From: Apostichopus japonicus
Taxonomy: Eukaryota > Echinodermata > Holothuroidea > Aspidochirotida > Stichopodidae
NCBI RefSeq assembly: GCF_037975245.1
Contig: NC_092563.1
Coordinates: forward strand, 8,121,501-8,185,500
DNA: 64,000 nucleotides
Reading direction: 5' to 3'
The translations under genes and the position numbers were made by a program. This document shows, one piece after another, positions 24,108 through 39,600 of this stretch. Numbering within the stretch: the first letter of the stretch is position 1; every line of letters starts with the position of its first letter. Below the pieces are notes generated by a model. The model saw nothing but the letters and a program-made list of their open reading frames with translations, did no database searches and was not told the DNA's origin.

Positions 24108-27100
24108 CTGTCTGTACCCCACAAGGTATCCTGGCACTCATACCATACAGGTATTACCAGAATACAGTATCAATAGGTGAATTTTCATATTCCAGTATAA
24201 AACAAAGGTCAAAGTTATTGTTGGCTTCTAATAGCAATGAAGGCATCTACTTTAGGCTGCCACTTAGATGCATTAAGGTGTATTTATATCACATTTAAGT
24301 TCTGTACCGCACAAGCTACACTGGTACTCATATAATATTAGGTCCTACAATGCGAATGATAAGTATTTTTCTTTATGGATTATCGCTGTCAATGAGATGA
24401 ATTTATATTGAAGAATTTTCATTGTTTGCTAGGTAGATGGATTTAGTTCTAATTAAGTTCTTGAGAGACAAATTGTAATTTAACTGTCTGTACCCCACAA
24501 GGTATCCTGGCACTCATACCACATGACCAGAGTACAGTACGACAAATTGTAATTTAACTGTCTGTACCCCACAAGGTATCCTGGCACTCATACAACATGA
24601 CCAGAATACAACATCAATAGGTGAATTTTCATATTCCAGTATAAAACCAGGGTCAAAGTTATTGTTTGGCTTCTAATAGCAATGTAGGCATCTACTCCAG
24701 CTGTCACTTAGATGCATTAAGGTGTATTTATATCACATTTAAGTTCTGTACCCCACAAGCTACACTGGTACTCATATAATATTAGGTCCTACAATGCGAA
24801 TGATAACTTTTATTCTGTATAGATTATCGCTGTCAATTAGATGAATTTATATTGAAGAGTTTTCATTGTTTGCTAGGTAGATGGATTTAGTGCTAATTAA
24901 GTTCTTGAGAGACATATTGTAATTGTAATTGAACTGTCTGTACCCCACAAGGTATCCTGGCACTCATACCACATGACCAGAATACAGCATCAATAGGTGA
25001 ATTTTCATTATCCTGTATATAAAGCACTGCCAAAACTATTGTTGGCTACTCATAGCAATGAAGGCATCTACTTAAGGCTGCCATTTAGATGCATTATTTT
25101 TAAGGTATATTTATATGACATTTAAGTTTTGTACCCCACAAGCTACACTGGTACTCATATAATATAAGGTCCTACAATGCGAATGATAAGTTTTATTCTG
25201 TATAGATTATCGCTGTCAATTAGATGAATTTATATTGAAGAGTTTTTATTGTTTGCTAGGTAGATGGATTTAGTTCTAATTAAGTTCTTGAGAGACAAAT
25301 TGTAATTGAACTGTCTGTACCCCACAAGGTATCCTGGCACTCATACCACATGACCAGAGTACAGTACAACAAACTGTAATTTAACTGTCTGTACCCCACA
25401 AGGTGTCCTGGCACTCATACCACATGACCAGAGTACAGTATCAACAAGTTAATATTTATTATCCAGTATATTAAGCACTGTAAAAAATATTGTTGGCTAC
25501 TCATAGCAATGAAGGCATCTACTTAAGGCTTCCACTTAGATGCATTAAGGTATATTTATATCACATTAAAGTTCTGTACCCCACAAGCTACACTTGTACT
25601 CATATAATCTTAAGTCCTACAATGCGAATAAAATTTTACTGTACAGATAACCGCGGTCAATCGGTGAATTCATATCAAGGAATATCCATTGTTTGCTAGG
25701 TAGAAGGATTTAGTTCTTGTTAAGTCCTTGAGAGACAAATTTTAATTTAAATGTCTGTACCCCACAAGGTATCCTGGTACTCATACCATATTACCAGAAT
25801 ACAGTATCAATAGGTGAATTTTCATATTCCAGTATAAAACAAAGGTCAAAGTTATTGTTGGCTTCTAATAGCAATGAAGGCATCTACTTTAGGCTGCCAT
25901 TTAGATGCATTAAGGTGTATTTATATCACATTTAAGTTCTGTACTGCACAAGCTACACTGGTACTCATATAATATTAGGTCCTGCAATGCGAATGATAAG
26001 TATTTTTCTGAATAGAATATCGCTGTCAATTAGATGAATTTATATTAAAGAATTTTCATTGTTTGCTAGGTAAATGGATTTAGTTCTTGTTAAGTTCTTG
26101 AAAGACAAATTTTAATTTAATTTAACTGTCTGTACCCCACAAGGTATCCTGGCACTCATACCACATGACCAGAGTACAGTACGACAAATTGTAATTTAAC
26201 TGTCTGTACCCCACAAGGTATCCTGGCACTCATACAACATGACCAGAATACAACATCAATAGGTGAATTTTCATATTCCAGTATAAAACCAGGGTCAAAG
26301 TTATTGTTTGGCTTCTAATAGCAATGTAGGCATCTACTCCAGCTGTCACTTAGATGCATTAAGGTGTATTTATATCACATTTAAGTTCTGTACCCCACAA
26401 GCTACACTTGTACTCATATAATCTTAAGTCCTACAATGCGAATACAATTTTTACTGTACAGATAACCGCGGTGAATCGGTGAATTCATATCAAGGAATAT
26501 CCATTGTTTGCTAGGTAGAAGGATTTAGTTCTTGTTAAGTTCTTGAGAGACAAATTTTAATTTAAATGTCTGTACCCCACAAGGTATCCTGGTACTCATA
26601 CCATATTACCAGAATACAGTATCAATAGGTGAATTTTCATATTCCAGTATAAAACAAAGGTCAAAGTTATTGTTGGCTTCTAATAGCAATGAAGGCATCT
26701 ACTCCAGCTGTCACTTAGATGCATTAAGGTGTATTTATATCACATTTAAGTTCTGTACCCCACAAGCTACACTGGTACTCATATAATATTAGGTCCTACA
26801 ATGCGAATGATAACTTTTATTCTGTATAGATTATCGCTGTCAATTAGATGAATTTATATTGAAGAGTTTTCATTGTTTGCTAGGTAGATGGATTTAGTTC
26901 TAATTAAGTTCTTGAGAGACATATTGTAATTGTAATTGAATTGTCTGTACCCCACAAGGTATCCTGGCACTCATACCACATGACCAGAATACAGCATCAT
27001 TAGGTGAATTTTCATTATCCTGTATATAAAGCAATGCCAAAACTATTGTTGGCTACTCATAGCAATGAAGGCATCTACTTAAGGCTGCCATTTAGATGCA

Positions 27101-27814
27101 TTATTTTTAAGGTATATTTATATGACATTTAAGTTTTGTACCCCACAAGCTACACTGGTACTCATATAATATAAGGTCCTACAATGCGAATGATAAGTTT
27201 TATTCTGTATGGATTATCGCTGTCAATTAGATGAATTTATATTGAAGAATTTTTATTGTTTGCTAGGTAGATGGATTTTGTTCTTATTAAGTTCTTGAGA
27301 GACAAATTGTAATTGAACTGTCTGTACCCCACAAGGTATCCTGGCACTCATACCACATGACCAGAGTACAGTATCAACAAATTGTAATTTAACTGTCTGT
27401 ACCCCACAAGGTATCCTGGCACTCATACCACATGACCAGAGTACAGTACAACAAATTGAAATTTAACTGTCTGTACCCCACAAGGTATCCTGGCACTCAT
27501 ACCACATGACCAGAGTACAGTATCAACAAGTTAATATTTATTATCCAGTATATTAAGCACTGTAAAAAATATTGTTGGCTACTCATAGCAATGAAGGCAT
27601 CTACTTAAGGCTTCCACTTAGATGCATTAAGGTATATTTATATCACATTAAAGTTCTGTACCCCACAAGCTACACTTGTACTCATATAATCTTAAGTCCT
27701 ACAATGCGAATAAAATTTTTACTGTACAGATAACCGCGGTCAATCGGTGAATTCATATCAAGGAATATCCATTGTTTGCTAGGTAGAAGGATTTAGTTCT
27801 TGTTAAGTTATTGA

Positions 27815-30800
27815 GAGACAAATTTTAATTTAAATGTCTGTACCCCACAAGGTATCCTGGTACTCATACCATATTACCAGAATACAGTATCAATAGGTGA
27901 ATTTTCATATTCCAGTATAAAACAAAGGTCAAAGTTATTGTTGGCTTCTAATAGCAATGAAGGCATCTACTCCAGCTGTCACTTAGATGCATTAAGGTGT
28001 ATTTATATCACATTTAAGTTCTGTACCCCACAAGCTACACTGGTACTCATATAATATTAGGTCCTACAATGCGAATGATAACTTTTATTCTGTATAGATT
28101 ATCGCTGTCAATTAGATGAATTTATATTGAAGAGTTTTCATTGTTTGCTAGGTAGATGGATTTAGTTCTAATTAAGTTCTTGAGAGACATATTGTAATTG
28201 TAATTGAATTGTCTGTACCCCACAAGGTATCCTGGCACTCATACCACATGACCAGAATACAGCATCATTAGGTGAATTTTCATTATCCTGTATATAAAGC
28301 AATGCCAAAACTATTGTTGGCTACTCATAGCAATGAAGGCATCTACTTAAGGCTGCCATTTAGATGCATTATTTTTAAGGTATATTTATATGACATTTAA
28401 GTTTTGTACCCCACAAGCTACACTGGTACTCATATAATATAAGGTCCTACAATGCGAATGATAAGTATTTTTCTTTATGGATTATCGCTGTCAATGAGAT
28501 GAATTTATATTGAAGAATTTTCATTGTTTGCTAGGTAGATGGATTTAGTTCTAATTAAGTTCTTGAGAGACAAATTGTAATTTAACTGTCTGTACCCCAC
28601 AAGGTATCCTGGCACTCATACCACATGACCAGGGTACAGTACAACAAATTGTAATTTAACTGTCTGTACCCCACAAGGTATCCTGGCACTCATACCACAT
28701 GACCAGAGTACAGTATCAACAAGTTAATATTTATTATCCAGTATATTTGGCACTGTAAAAAATATTGTTGGCTACTCATAGCAATGAAGGCATCTACTTA
28801 AGGCTTCCACTTAGATGCATTAAGGTATATTTATATCACATTAAAGTTCTGTACCCCACAAGCTACACTTGTACTCATATAATCTTAAGTCCTACAATGC
28901 GAATAAAATTTTTACTGTACAGATAACCGCGGTCAATCGGTGAATTCATATCAAGGAATATCCATTGTTTGCTAGGTAGAAGGATTTAGTTCTTGTTAAG
29001 TTATTGAGAGACAAATTTTAATTTAAATGTCTGTACCCCACAAGGTATCCTGGTACTCATACCATATTACCAGAATACAGTATCAATAGGTGAATTTTCA
29101 TATTCCAGTATAAAACAAAGGTCAAAGTTATTGTTGGCTTCTAATAGCAATGAAGGCATCTACTTTAGGCTGCCACTTAGATGCATTAAGGTGTATTTAT
29201 ATCACATTAAAGTTCTGTACTGCACAAGCTACACTGGTACTCATATAATATTAGGTCCTACAATGCGAATGACAAGTATTTTTCTGAATAGGATATCGCT
29301 GTCAATTAGATGAATTTATATTAAAGAATTTTCATTGTTTGCTAGGTAAATGGATTTAGGTCTTGTTAAGTTCTTGAAAGACAAATTTTAATTTAATTGA
29401 ACTGTCTGTACCCCACAAGGTATCCTGGCACTCATACCACATGACCAGAGTACAGTACGACAAATTGTAATTTAACTGTCTGTACCCCACAAGGTATCCT
29501 GGCACTCATACAACATGACCAGAATACAACATCAATAGGTGAATTTTCATATTCCAGTATAAAACCAGGGTCAAAGTTATTGTTTGGCTTCTAATAGCAA
29601 TGTAGGCATCTACTCCAGCTGTCACTTAGATGCATTAAGGTGTATTTATATCACATTTAAGTTCTGTACCCCACAAGCTACACTGGTACTCATATAATAT
29701 TAGGTCCTACAATGCGAATGATAACTTTTATTCTGTATAGATTATCGCTGTCAATTAGATGAATTTATATTGAAGAGTTTTCATTGTTTGCTAGGTAGAT
29801 GGATTTAGTGCTAATTAAGTTCTTGAGAGACATATTGTAATTGTAATTGAACTGTCTGTACCCCACAAGGTATCCTGGCACTCATACCACATGACCAGAA
29901 TACAGCATCAATAGGTGAATTTTCATTATCCTGTATATAAAGCACTGCCAAAACTATTGTTGGCTACTCATAGCAATGAAGGCATCTACTTAAGGCTGCC
30001 ATTTAGATGCATTATTTTTAAGGTATATTTATATGACATTTAAGTTTTGTACCCCACAAGCTACACTGGTACTCATATAATATAAGGTCCTACAATGCGA
30101 ATGATAAGTTTTATTCTGTATAGATTATCGCTGTCAATTAGATGAATTTATATTGAAGAATTTTTATTGTTTGCTAGGTAGATGGATTTAGTTCTTATTA
30201 AGTTCTTGAGAGACAAATTGTAATTGAACTGTCTGTACCCCACAAGGTATCCTGGCACTCATACCACATGACCAGAGTACAGTACGACAAATTGTAATTT
30301 AACTGTCTGTACCCCACAATGTATCCTGGCACTCATACCACATGACCAGAGTACAGTACAACAAACTGTAATTTAACTGTCTGTACCCCACAAGGTATCC
30401 TGGCACTCATACCACATGACCAGAGTACAGTATCAACAAGTTAATATTTATTATCCAGTATATTAAGCACTGTAAAAAATATTGTTGGCTACTCATAGCA
30501 ATGGAGGCATCTACTTAAGGCTTCCACTTAGATGCATTAAGGTATATTTATATCACATTAAAGTTCTGTACCCCACAAGCTACACTTGTACTCATATAAT
30601 CTTAAGTCCTACAATGCGAATACAATTTTTACTGTACAGATAACCGCGGTCAATCGGTGAATTCATATCAAGGAATATCCATTGTTTGCTAGGTAGAAGG
30701 ATTTAGTTCTTGTTAAGTTCTTGAGAGGCAAATTTTAATTTAAATGTCTGTACCTCACAAGGTATCCTGGTACTCATACCATATTACCAGAATACAGTAT

Positions 30801-33800
30801 CAATAGGTGAATTTTCATATTCCAGTATAAAACAAAGGTCAAAGTTATTGTTGGCTTCTAATAGCAATGAAGGCATCTACTTTAGGCTGCCACTTAGATG
30901 CATTAAGGTGTATTTATATCACATTTAAGTTCTGTACTGCACAAGCTACACTGGTACTCATATAATATTAGGTCCTACAATGCGAATGATAAGTATTTTT
31001 CTGAATAGAATATCGCTGTCAATTAGATGAATTTATATTAAAGAATTTTCATTGTTTGCTAGGTAAATGGATTTAGTTCTTGTTAAGTTCTTGAAAGACA
31101 AATTTTAATTTAATTTAACTGTCTGTACCCCACAAGGTATCCTGGCACTCATACCACATGACCAGAGTACAGTACAACAAACTGTAATTTAACTGTCTGT
31201 ACCCCACAAGGTATCCTGGCACTCATACCACATGACCAGAGTACAGTATCAACAAGTTAATATTTATTATCCAGTATATTAAGCACTGTAAAAAATATTG
31301 TTGGCTACTCATAGCAATGGAGGCATCTACTTAAGGCTTCCACTTAGATGCATTAAGGTATATTTATATCACATTAAAGTTCTGTACCCCACAAGCTACA
31401 CTTGTACTCATATAATCTTAAGTCCTACAATGCGAATACAATTTTTACTGTACAGATAACCGCGGTCAATCGGTGAATTCATATCAAGGAATATCCATTG
31501 TTTGCTAGGTAGAAGGATTTAGTTCTTGTTAAGTTCTTGAGAGACAAATTTTAATTTAAATGTCTGTACCCCACAAGGTATCCTGGTACTCATACCATAT
31601 TACCAGAATACAGTATCAATAGGTGAATTTTCATATTCCAGTATAAAACAAAGGTCAAAGTTATTGTTGGCTTCTAATAGCAATGAAGGCATCTACTCCA
31701 GCTGTCACTTAGATGCATTAAGGTGTATTTATATCACATTTAAGTTCTGTACCCCACAAGCTACACTGGTACTCATATAATATTAGGTCCTACAATGCGA
31801 ATGATAACTTTTATTCTGTATAGATTATCGCTGTCAATTAGATGAATTTATATTGAAGAGTTTTCATTGTTTGCTAGGTAGATGGATTTAGTTCTAATTA
31901 AGTTCTTGAGAGACATATTGTAATTGTAATTGAATTGTCTGTACCCCACAAGGTATCCTGGCACTCATACCACATGACCAGAATACAGCATCATTAGGTG
32001 AATTTTCATTATCCTGTATATAAAGCAATGCCAAAACTATTGTTGGCTACTCATAGCAATGAAGGCATCTACTTAAGGCTGCCATTTAGATGCATTATTT
32101 TTAAGGTATATTTATATGACATTTAAGTTTTGTACCCCACAAGCTACACTGGTACTCATATAATATAAGGTCCTACAATGCGAATGATAAGTATTTTTCT
32201 TTATGGATTATCGCTGTCAATGAGATGAATTTATATTGAAGAATTTTCATTGTTTGCTAGGTAGATGGATTTAGTTCTAATTAAGTTCTTGAGAGACAAA
32301 TTGTAATTTAACTGTCTGTACCCCACAAGGTATCCTGGCACTCATACCACATGACCAGGGTACAGTACAACAAATTGTAATTTAACTGTCTGTACCCCAC
32401 AAGGTATCCTGGCACTCATACCACATGACCAGAGTACAGTATCAACAAGTTAATATTTATTATCCAGTATATTTGGCACTGTAAAAAATATTGTTGGCTA
32501 CTCATAGCAATGAAGGCATCTACTTAAGGCTTCCACTTAGATGCATTAAGGTATATTTATATCACATTAAAGTTCTGTACCCCACAAGCTACACTTGTAC
32601 TCATATAATCTTAAGTCCTACAATGCGAATAAAATTTTTACTGTACAGATAACCGCGGTCAATCGGTGAATTCATATCAAGGAATATCCATTGTTTGCTA
32701 GGTAGAAGGATTTAGTTCTTGTTAAGTTATTGAGAGACAAATTTTAATTTAAATGTCTGTACCCCACAAGGTATCCTGGTACTCATACCATATTACCAGA
32801 ATACAGTATCAATAGGTGAATTTTCATATTCCAGTATAAAACAAAGGTCAAAGTTATTGTTGGCTTCTAATAGCAATGAAGGCATCTACTTTAGGCTGCC
32901 ACTTAGATGCATTAAGGTGTATTTATATCACATTAAAGTTCTGTACTGCACAAGCTACACTGGTACTCATATAATATTAGGTCCTACAATGCGAATGACA
33001 AGTATTTTTCTGAATAGGATATCGCTGTCAATTAGATGAATTTATATTAAAGAATTTTCATTGTTTGCTAGGTAAATGGATTTAGGTCTTGTTAAGTTCT
33101 TGAAAGACAAATTTTAATTTAATTGAACTGTCTGTACCCCACAAGGTATCCTGGCACTCATACCACATGACCAGAGTACAGTACGACAAATTGTAATTTA
33201 ACTGTCTGTACCCCACAAGGTATCCTGGCACTCATACAACATGACCAGAATACAACATCAATAGGTGAATTTTCATATTCCAGTATAAAACCAGGGTCAA
33301 AGTTATTGTTTGGCTTCTAATAGCAATGTAGGCATCTACTCCAGCTGTCACTTAGATGCATTAAGGTGTATTTATATCACATTTAAGTTCTGTACCCCAC
33401 AAGCTACACTGGTACTCATATAATATTAGGTCCTACAATGCGAATGATAACTTTTATTCTGTATAGATTATCGCTGTCAATTAGATGAATTTATATTGAA
33501 GAGTTTTCATTGTTTGCTAGGTAGATGGATTTAGTGCTAATTAAGTTCTTGAGAGACATATTGTAATTGTAATTGAACTGTCTGTACCCCACAAGGTATC
33601 CTGGCACTCATACCACATGACCAGAATACAGCATCAATAGGTGAATTTTCATTATCCTGTATATAAAGCACTGCCAAAACTATTGTTGGCTACTCATAGC
33701 AATGAAGGCATCTACTTAAGGCTGCCATTTAGATGCATTATTTTTAAGGTATATTTATATGACATTTAAGTTTTGTACCCCACAAGCTACACTGGTACTC

Positions 33801-35340
33801 ATATAATATAAGGTCCTACAATGCGAATGATAAGTTTTATTCTGTATAGATTATCGCTGTCAATTAGATGAATTTATATTGAAGAATTTTTATTGTTTGC
33901 TAGGTAGATGGATTTAGTTCTTATTAAGTTCTTGAGAGACAAATTGTAATTGAACTGTCTGTACCCCACAAGGTATCCTGGCACTCATACCACATGACCA
34001 GAGTACAGTACGACAAATTGTAATTTAACTGTCTGTACCCCACAATGTATCCTGGCACTCATACCACATGACCAGAGTACAGTACAACAAACTGTAATTT
34101 AACTGTCTGTACCCCACAAGGTATCCTGGCACTCATACCACATGACCAGAGTACAGTATCAACAAGTTAATATTTATTATCCAGTATATTAAGCACTGTA
34201 AAAAATATTGTTGGCTACTCATAGCAATGGAGGCATCTACTTAAGGCTTCCACTTAGATGCATTAAGGTATATTTATATCACATTAAAGTTCTGTACCCC
34301 ACAAGCTACACTTGTACTCATATAATCTTAAGTCCTACAATGCGAATACAATTTTTACTGTACAGATAACCGCGGTCAATCGGTGAATTCATATCAAGGA
34401 ATATCCATTGTTTGCTAGGTAGAAGGATTTAGTTCTTGTTAAGTTCTTGAGAGGCAAATTTTAATTTAAATGTCTGTACCTCACAAGGTATCCTGGTACT
34501 CATACCATATTACCAGAATACAGTATCAATAGGTGAATTTTCATATTCCAGTATAAAACAAAGGTCAAAGTTATTGTTGGCTTCTAATAGCAATGAAGGC
34601 ATCTACTTTAGGCTGCCACTTAGATGCATTAAGGTGTATTTATATCACATTTAAGTTCTGTACTGCACAAGCTACACTGGTACTCATATAATATTAGGTC
34701 CTACAATGCGAATGATAAGTATTTTTCTGAATAGAATATCGCTGTCAATTAGATGAATTTATATTAAAGAATTTTCATTGTTTGCTAGGTAAATGGATTT
34801 AGTTCTTGTTAAGTTCTTGAAAGACAAATTTTAATTTAATTTAACTGTCTGTACCCCACAAGGTATCCTGGCACTCATACCACATGACCAGAGTACAGTA
34901 CAACAAACTGTAATTTAACTGTCTGTACCCCACAAGGTATCCTGGCACTCATACCACATGACCAGAGTACAGTATCAACAAGTTAATATTTATTATCCAG
35001 TATATTAAGCACTGTAAAAAATATTGTTGGCTACTCATAGCAATGGAGGCATCTACTTAAGGCTTCCACTTAGATGCATTAAGGTATATTTATATCACAT
35101 TAAAGTTCTGTACCCCACAAGCTACACTTGTACTCATATAATCTTAAGTCCTACAATGCGAATACAATTTTTACTGTACAGATAACCGCGGTCAATCGGT
35201 GAATTCATATCAAGGAATATCCATTGTTTGCTAGGTAGAAGGATTTAGTTCTTGTTAAGTTCTTGAGAGACAAATTTTAATTTAAATGTCTGTACCCCAC
35301 AAGGTATCCTGGTACTCATACCATATTACCAGAATACAGT
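27815..35340 (+). repeat. Tandem duplication of a 3,726 bp satellite block
   Basis: Private variants recur at exactly 3,726 bp. AGCATCATTA is at 28261 and 31987, CCAGGGTAC (AGGGTA at 28631 and 32357), GAGGCAAAT with CTGTACCTCAC (30725 and 34451), and ATGGAGGCATC (30501 and 34227). The match begins near 27815/31541. It ends at 31614/35340, where the second copy jumps to CCGACAAATTG. The shared otherwise rare variants indicate a recent duplication. I checked diagnostic sites, not every base. Confidence 0.82.
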
Positions 35341-35350
35341 CCGACAAATT
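35335..35350. repeat. Recombinant junction at the end of the 3.7 kb duplication
   Basis: A class 2-type monomer breaks off after AGAATACAGT and continues as CCGACAAATTG, a 74 bp unit tail. CAGTCCGACAAATTG is otherwise seen near 6036 and 7960 in the left part of the array. Confidence 0.65.
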
Positions 35351-36671
35351 GTAATTTAACTGTCTGTACCCCACAAGGTACCCTGGCACTCATACAACAT
35401 GACCAGAATACAGCATCAATAGGTGAATTTTCATATTCCAGTATAAAACCAAGGTCAAAGTTATTGTTGGCTTCTAATAGCAATGAAGGCATCTACTTTA
35501 GGCTGCCACTTAGATGCATTAAGGTGTATTTATATCACATTTAAGTTCTGTACTGCACAAGCTACACTGGTACTCATATAATATTAGGTCCTACAATGCG
35601 AATGATAAGTATTTTTCTGAATAGAATATCGCTGTCAATTAGATGAATTTATATTAAAGAATTTTCATTGTTTGCTAGGTAAATGGATTTAGTTCTTGTT
35701 AAGTTCTTGAAAGACAAATTTTAATTTAATTTAACTGTCTGTACCCCACAAGGTATCCTGGCACTCATACCACATGACCAGAGTACAGTACGACAAATTG
35801 TAATTTAACTGTCTGTACCCCACAAGGTATCCTGGCACTCATACAACATGACCAGAATACAACATCAATAGGTGAATTTTCATATTCCAGTATAAAACCA
35901 GGGTCAAAGTTATTGTTTGGCTTCTAATAGCAATGTAGGCATCTACTCCAGCTGTCACTTAGATGCATTAAGGTGTATTTATATGACATTTAAGTTCTGT
36001 ACCCCACAAGCTACACTGGTACTCATATAATATTAGGTCCTACAATGCGAATGATAACTTTTATTCTGTATAGATTATCGCTGTCAATTAGATGAATTTA
36101 TATTGAAGAGTTTTCATTGTTTGCTAGGTAGATGGATTTAGTTCTAATTAAGTTCTTGAGAGACATATTGTAATTGTAATTGAACTGTCTGTACCCCACA
36201 AGGTATCCTGGCACTCATACCACATGACCAGAATACAGCATCAATAGGTGAATTTTCATTATCCTGTATATAAAGCACTGCTAAAACTATTGTTGGCTAC
36301 TCATAGCAATGAAGGCATCTACTTAAGGCTGCCATTTAGATGCATTATTTTTAAGGTATATTTATATGACATTTAAGTTTTGTACCCCACAAGCTACACT
36401 GGTACTCATATAATATAAGGTCCTACAATGCGAATGATAAGTTTTATTCTGTATAGATTATCGCTGTCAATTAGATGAATTTATATTGAAGAATTGTTAT
36501 TGTTTGCTAGGTAGATGGATTTAGTTCTTATTAAGTTCTTGAGAGACAAATTGTAATTTAACTGTCTGTACCCCACAAGGTATCCTGGCACTCATACCAC
36601 ATGACCAGAGTACAGTACGACAAATTGTAATTTAACTGTCTGTACCCCACAAGGTATCCTGGCACTCATAC

Positions 36672-36690
36672 CACATGACATAAAACCAGG
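36672..36690. repeat. Irregular monomer junction
   Basis: The start of a monomer (CATACCACATGAC) runs directly into TAAAACCAGGGTC of a class 3 monomer. About 50 bp normally separating these blocks are missing. It is a single occurrence and is probably an illegitimate recombination scar. Confidence 0.7.
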
Positions 36691-39600
36691 GTCAAAGTTA
36701 TTGTTTGGCTTCTAATAGCAATGTAGGCATCTACTCCAGCTGTCACTTAGATGCATTAAGGTGTATTTATATCACATTTAAGTTCTGTACCCCACAAGCT
36801 ACACTGGTACTCATATAATATTAGGTCCTACAATGCGAATGATAACTTTTATTCTGTATAGATTATCGCTGTCAATTAGATGAATTTATATTGAAGAGTT
36901 TTCATTGTTTGCTAGGTAGATGGATTTAGTGCTAATTAAGTTCTTGAGAGACAAATTGTAATTGTAATTGAATTGTCTGTACCCCACAAGGTATCCTGGC
37001 ACTCATACCACATGACCAGAGTACAGTACGACAAATTGTAATTTAACTGTCTGTACCCCACAAGGTATCCTGGCACTCATACAACATGACCAGAATACAA
37101 CATCAATAGGTGAATTTTCATATTCCAGTATAAAACCAGGGTCAAAGTTATTGTTTGGCTTCTAATAGCAATGTAGGCATCTACTCCAGCTGTCACTTAG
37201 ATGCATTAAGGTGTATTTATATCACATTTAAGTTCTGTACCCCACAAGCTACACTGGTACTCATATAATATTAGGTCCTACAATGCGAATGATAACTTTT
37301 ATTCTGTATAGATTATCGCTGTCAATTAGATGAATTTATATTGAAGAGTTTTCATTGTTTGCTAGGTAGATGGATTTAGTTCTAATTAAGTTCTTGAGAG
37401 ACATATTGTAATTGTAATTGAACTGTCTGTACCCCACAAGGTATCCTGGCACTCATACCACATGACCAGAATACAGCATCAATAGGTGAATTTTCATTAT
37501 CCTGTATATAAAGCACTGCCAAAACTATTGTTGGCTACTCATAGCAATGAAGGTATCTACTTGGCTGCCATTTAGATGCATTATTTTTAAGGCATATTTA
37601 TATGACATTTAAGTTTTGTACCCCACAAGCTACACTGTTACTCATATAATATAAGGTCCTACAATGCGAATGATAAGTTTTATTCTGTATAGATTATCGC
37701 TGTCAATTAGATGAATTTATATTGAAGAGTTTTCATTGTTTGCTAGGTAGATGGATTTAGTTCTAATTAAGTTCTTGAGAGACATTGTAATTGTATTTGA
37801 ACTGTCTGTACCCCACAAGGTATCCTGGCACTCATACCACATGACCAGAATACAGCATCAATAGGTGAATTTTCATTATCCTGTATATAAAGCACTGCCA
37901 AAACTATTGTTGGCAACTCATAGCAATGAAGGCATCTACTTAAGGCTGCCATTTAGATGCATTATTTTTAAGGTATATTTATATGACATTTAAGTTTTGT
38001 ACCCCACAAGCTACACTGGTACTCATAATATAAGGTCCTACAATGCGAATGATAAGTTTTATTCTGTATAGATTATTGCTGTCAATTAGATGAATTTATA
38101 TTGAAGAATTTTTATTGTTTGCTAGGTAGATGGATTTAGTTCTTATTAAGTTCTTGAGAGACAAATTGTAATTTAACTGTCTGTACCCCACAAGGTATCC
38201 TGGCACTCATACCACATGACCAGAGTACAGTACGACAAATTGTAATTTAACTGTCTGTACCCCACAAGGTATCCTGGCACTCATACCACATGACCAGAGT
38301 ACAGTACAACAAACTGTAATTTAACTGTCTGTACCCCACAAGGTATCCTGGCACTCATACCACATGACCAGAGTACAGTATCAACAAGTTAATATTTATT
38401 ATCCAGTATATTCAGCACTGTAAAAAATATTGTTGGCTACTCATAGCAATGAAGGCATCTACTTAAGGCTTCCACTTAGATGCATTAAGGTATATTTATA
38501 TCACATTAAAGTTCTGTACCCCACAAGATACACTTGTACTCATATAATCTTAAGTCCTACAATGCGAATAAAATTTTTACTGTACAGATAACCGCGGTCA
38601 ATCGGTGAATTCATATCAAGGAATATCCATTGTTTGCTAGGTAGAAGGATTTAGTTCTTGTTAAGTTATTGAGAGACAAATTTTAATTTAAATGTCTGTA
38701 CCCCACAAGGTATCCTGGTACTCATACCATATTACCAGAATACAGTATCAATAGGTGAATTTTCATATTCCAGTATAAAACAAAGGTCAAAGTTATTGTT
38801 GGCTTCTAATAGCAATGAAGGCATCTACTTTAGGCTGCCATTTAGATGCATTAAGGTGTATTTATATCACATTTAAGTTCTGTACCGCACAAGCTACACT
38901 GGTACTCATATAATATTAGGTCCTACAATGCGAATGATAAGTATTTTTCTGAATAGAATATCGCTGTCAATTAGATGAATTTATATTAAAGAATTTTCAT
39001 TGTTTGCTAGGTAAATGGATTTAGTTCTTGTTAAGTTCTTGAAAGACAAATTATAATTTAATTTAACTGTCTGTACCCCACAAGGTATCCTGGCACTCAT
39101 ACCACATGACCAGAGTACAGTACGACAAATTGTAATTTAACTGTCTGTACCCCACAAGGTATCCTGGCACTCATACCACATGACCAGAGTACAGTACAAC
39201 AAACTGTAATTTAACTGTCTGTACCCCACAAGGTATCCTGGCACTCATACCACATGACCAGAGTACAGTATCAACAAGTTAATATTTATTATCCAGTATA
39301 TTAAGCACTGTAAAAAATATTGTTGGCTACTCATAGCAATGAAGGCATCTACTTAAGGCTTCCACTTAGATGCATTAAGGTATATTTATATCACATTAAA
39401 GTTCTGTACCCCACAAGCTACACTTGTACTCATATAATCTTAAGTCCTACAATGCGAATAAAATTTTTACTGTACAGATAACCGCGGTCAATCGGTGAAT
39501 TCATATCAAGGAATATCCATTGTTTGCTAGGTAGAAGGATTTAGTTCTTGTTAAGTTATTGAGAGACAAATTTTAATTTAAATGTCTGTACCCCACAAGG

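Larger units (their letters stand above)
17319..24400 (+). repeat. Duplicated satellite block pair, offset ~5.2-5.3 kb
   Basis: The rare AGCATCATTA variant at 17319 recurs at 22601 (offset 5,282). The ATACCATACAGG variant at 18931 recurs at 24140 (offset 5,209). The 73 bp change in offset matches the loss of one 74 bp unit, within one base of reading error. The blocks are therefore homologous beyond a single higher-order unit. Confidence 0.72.
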
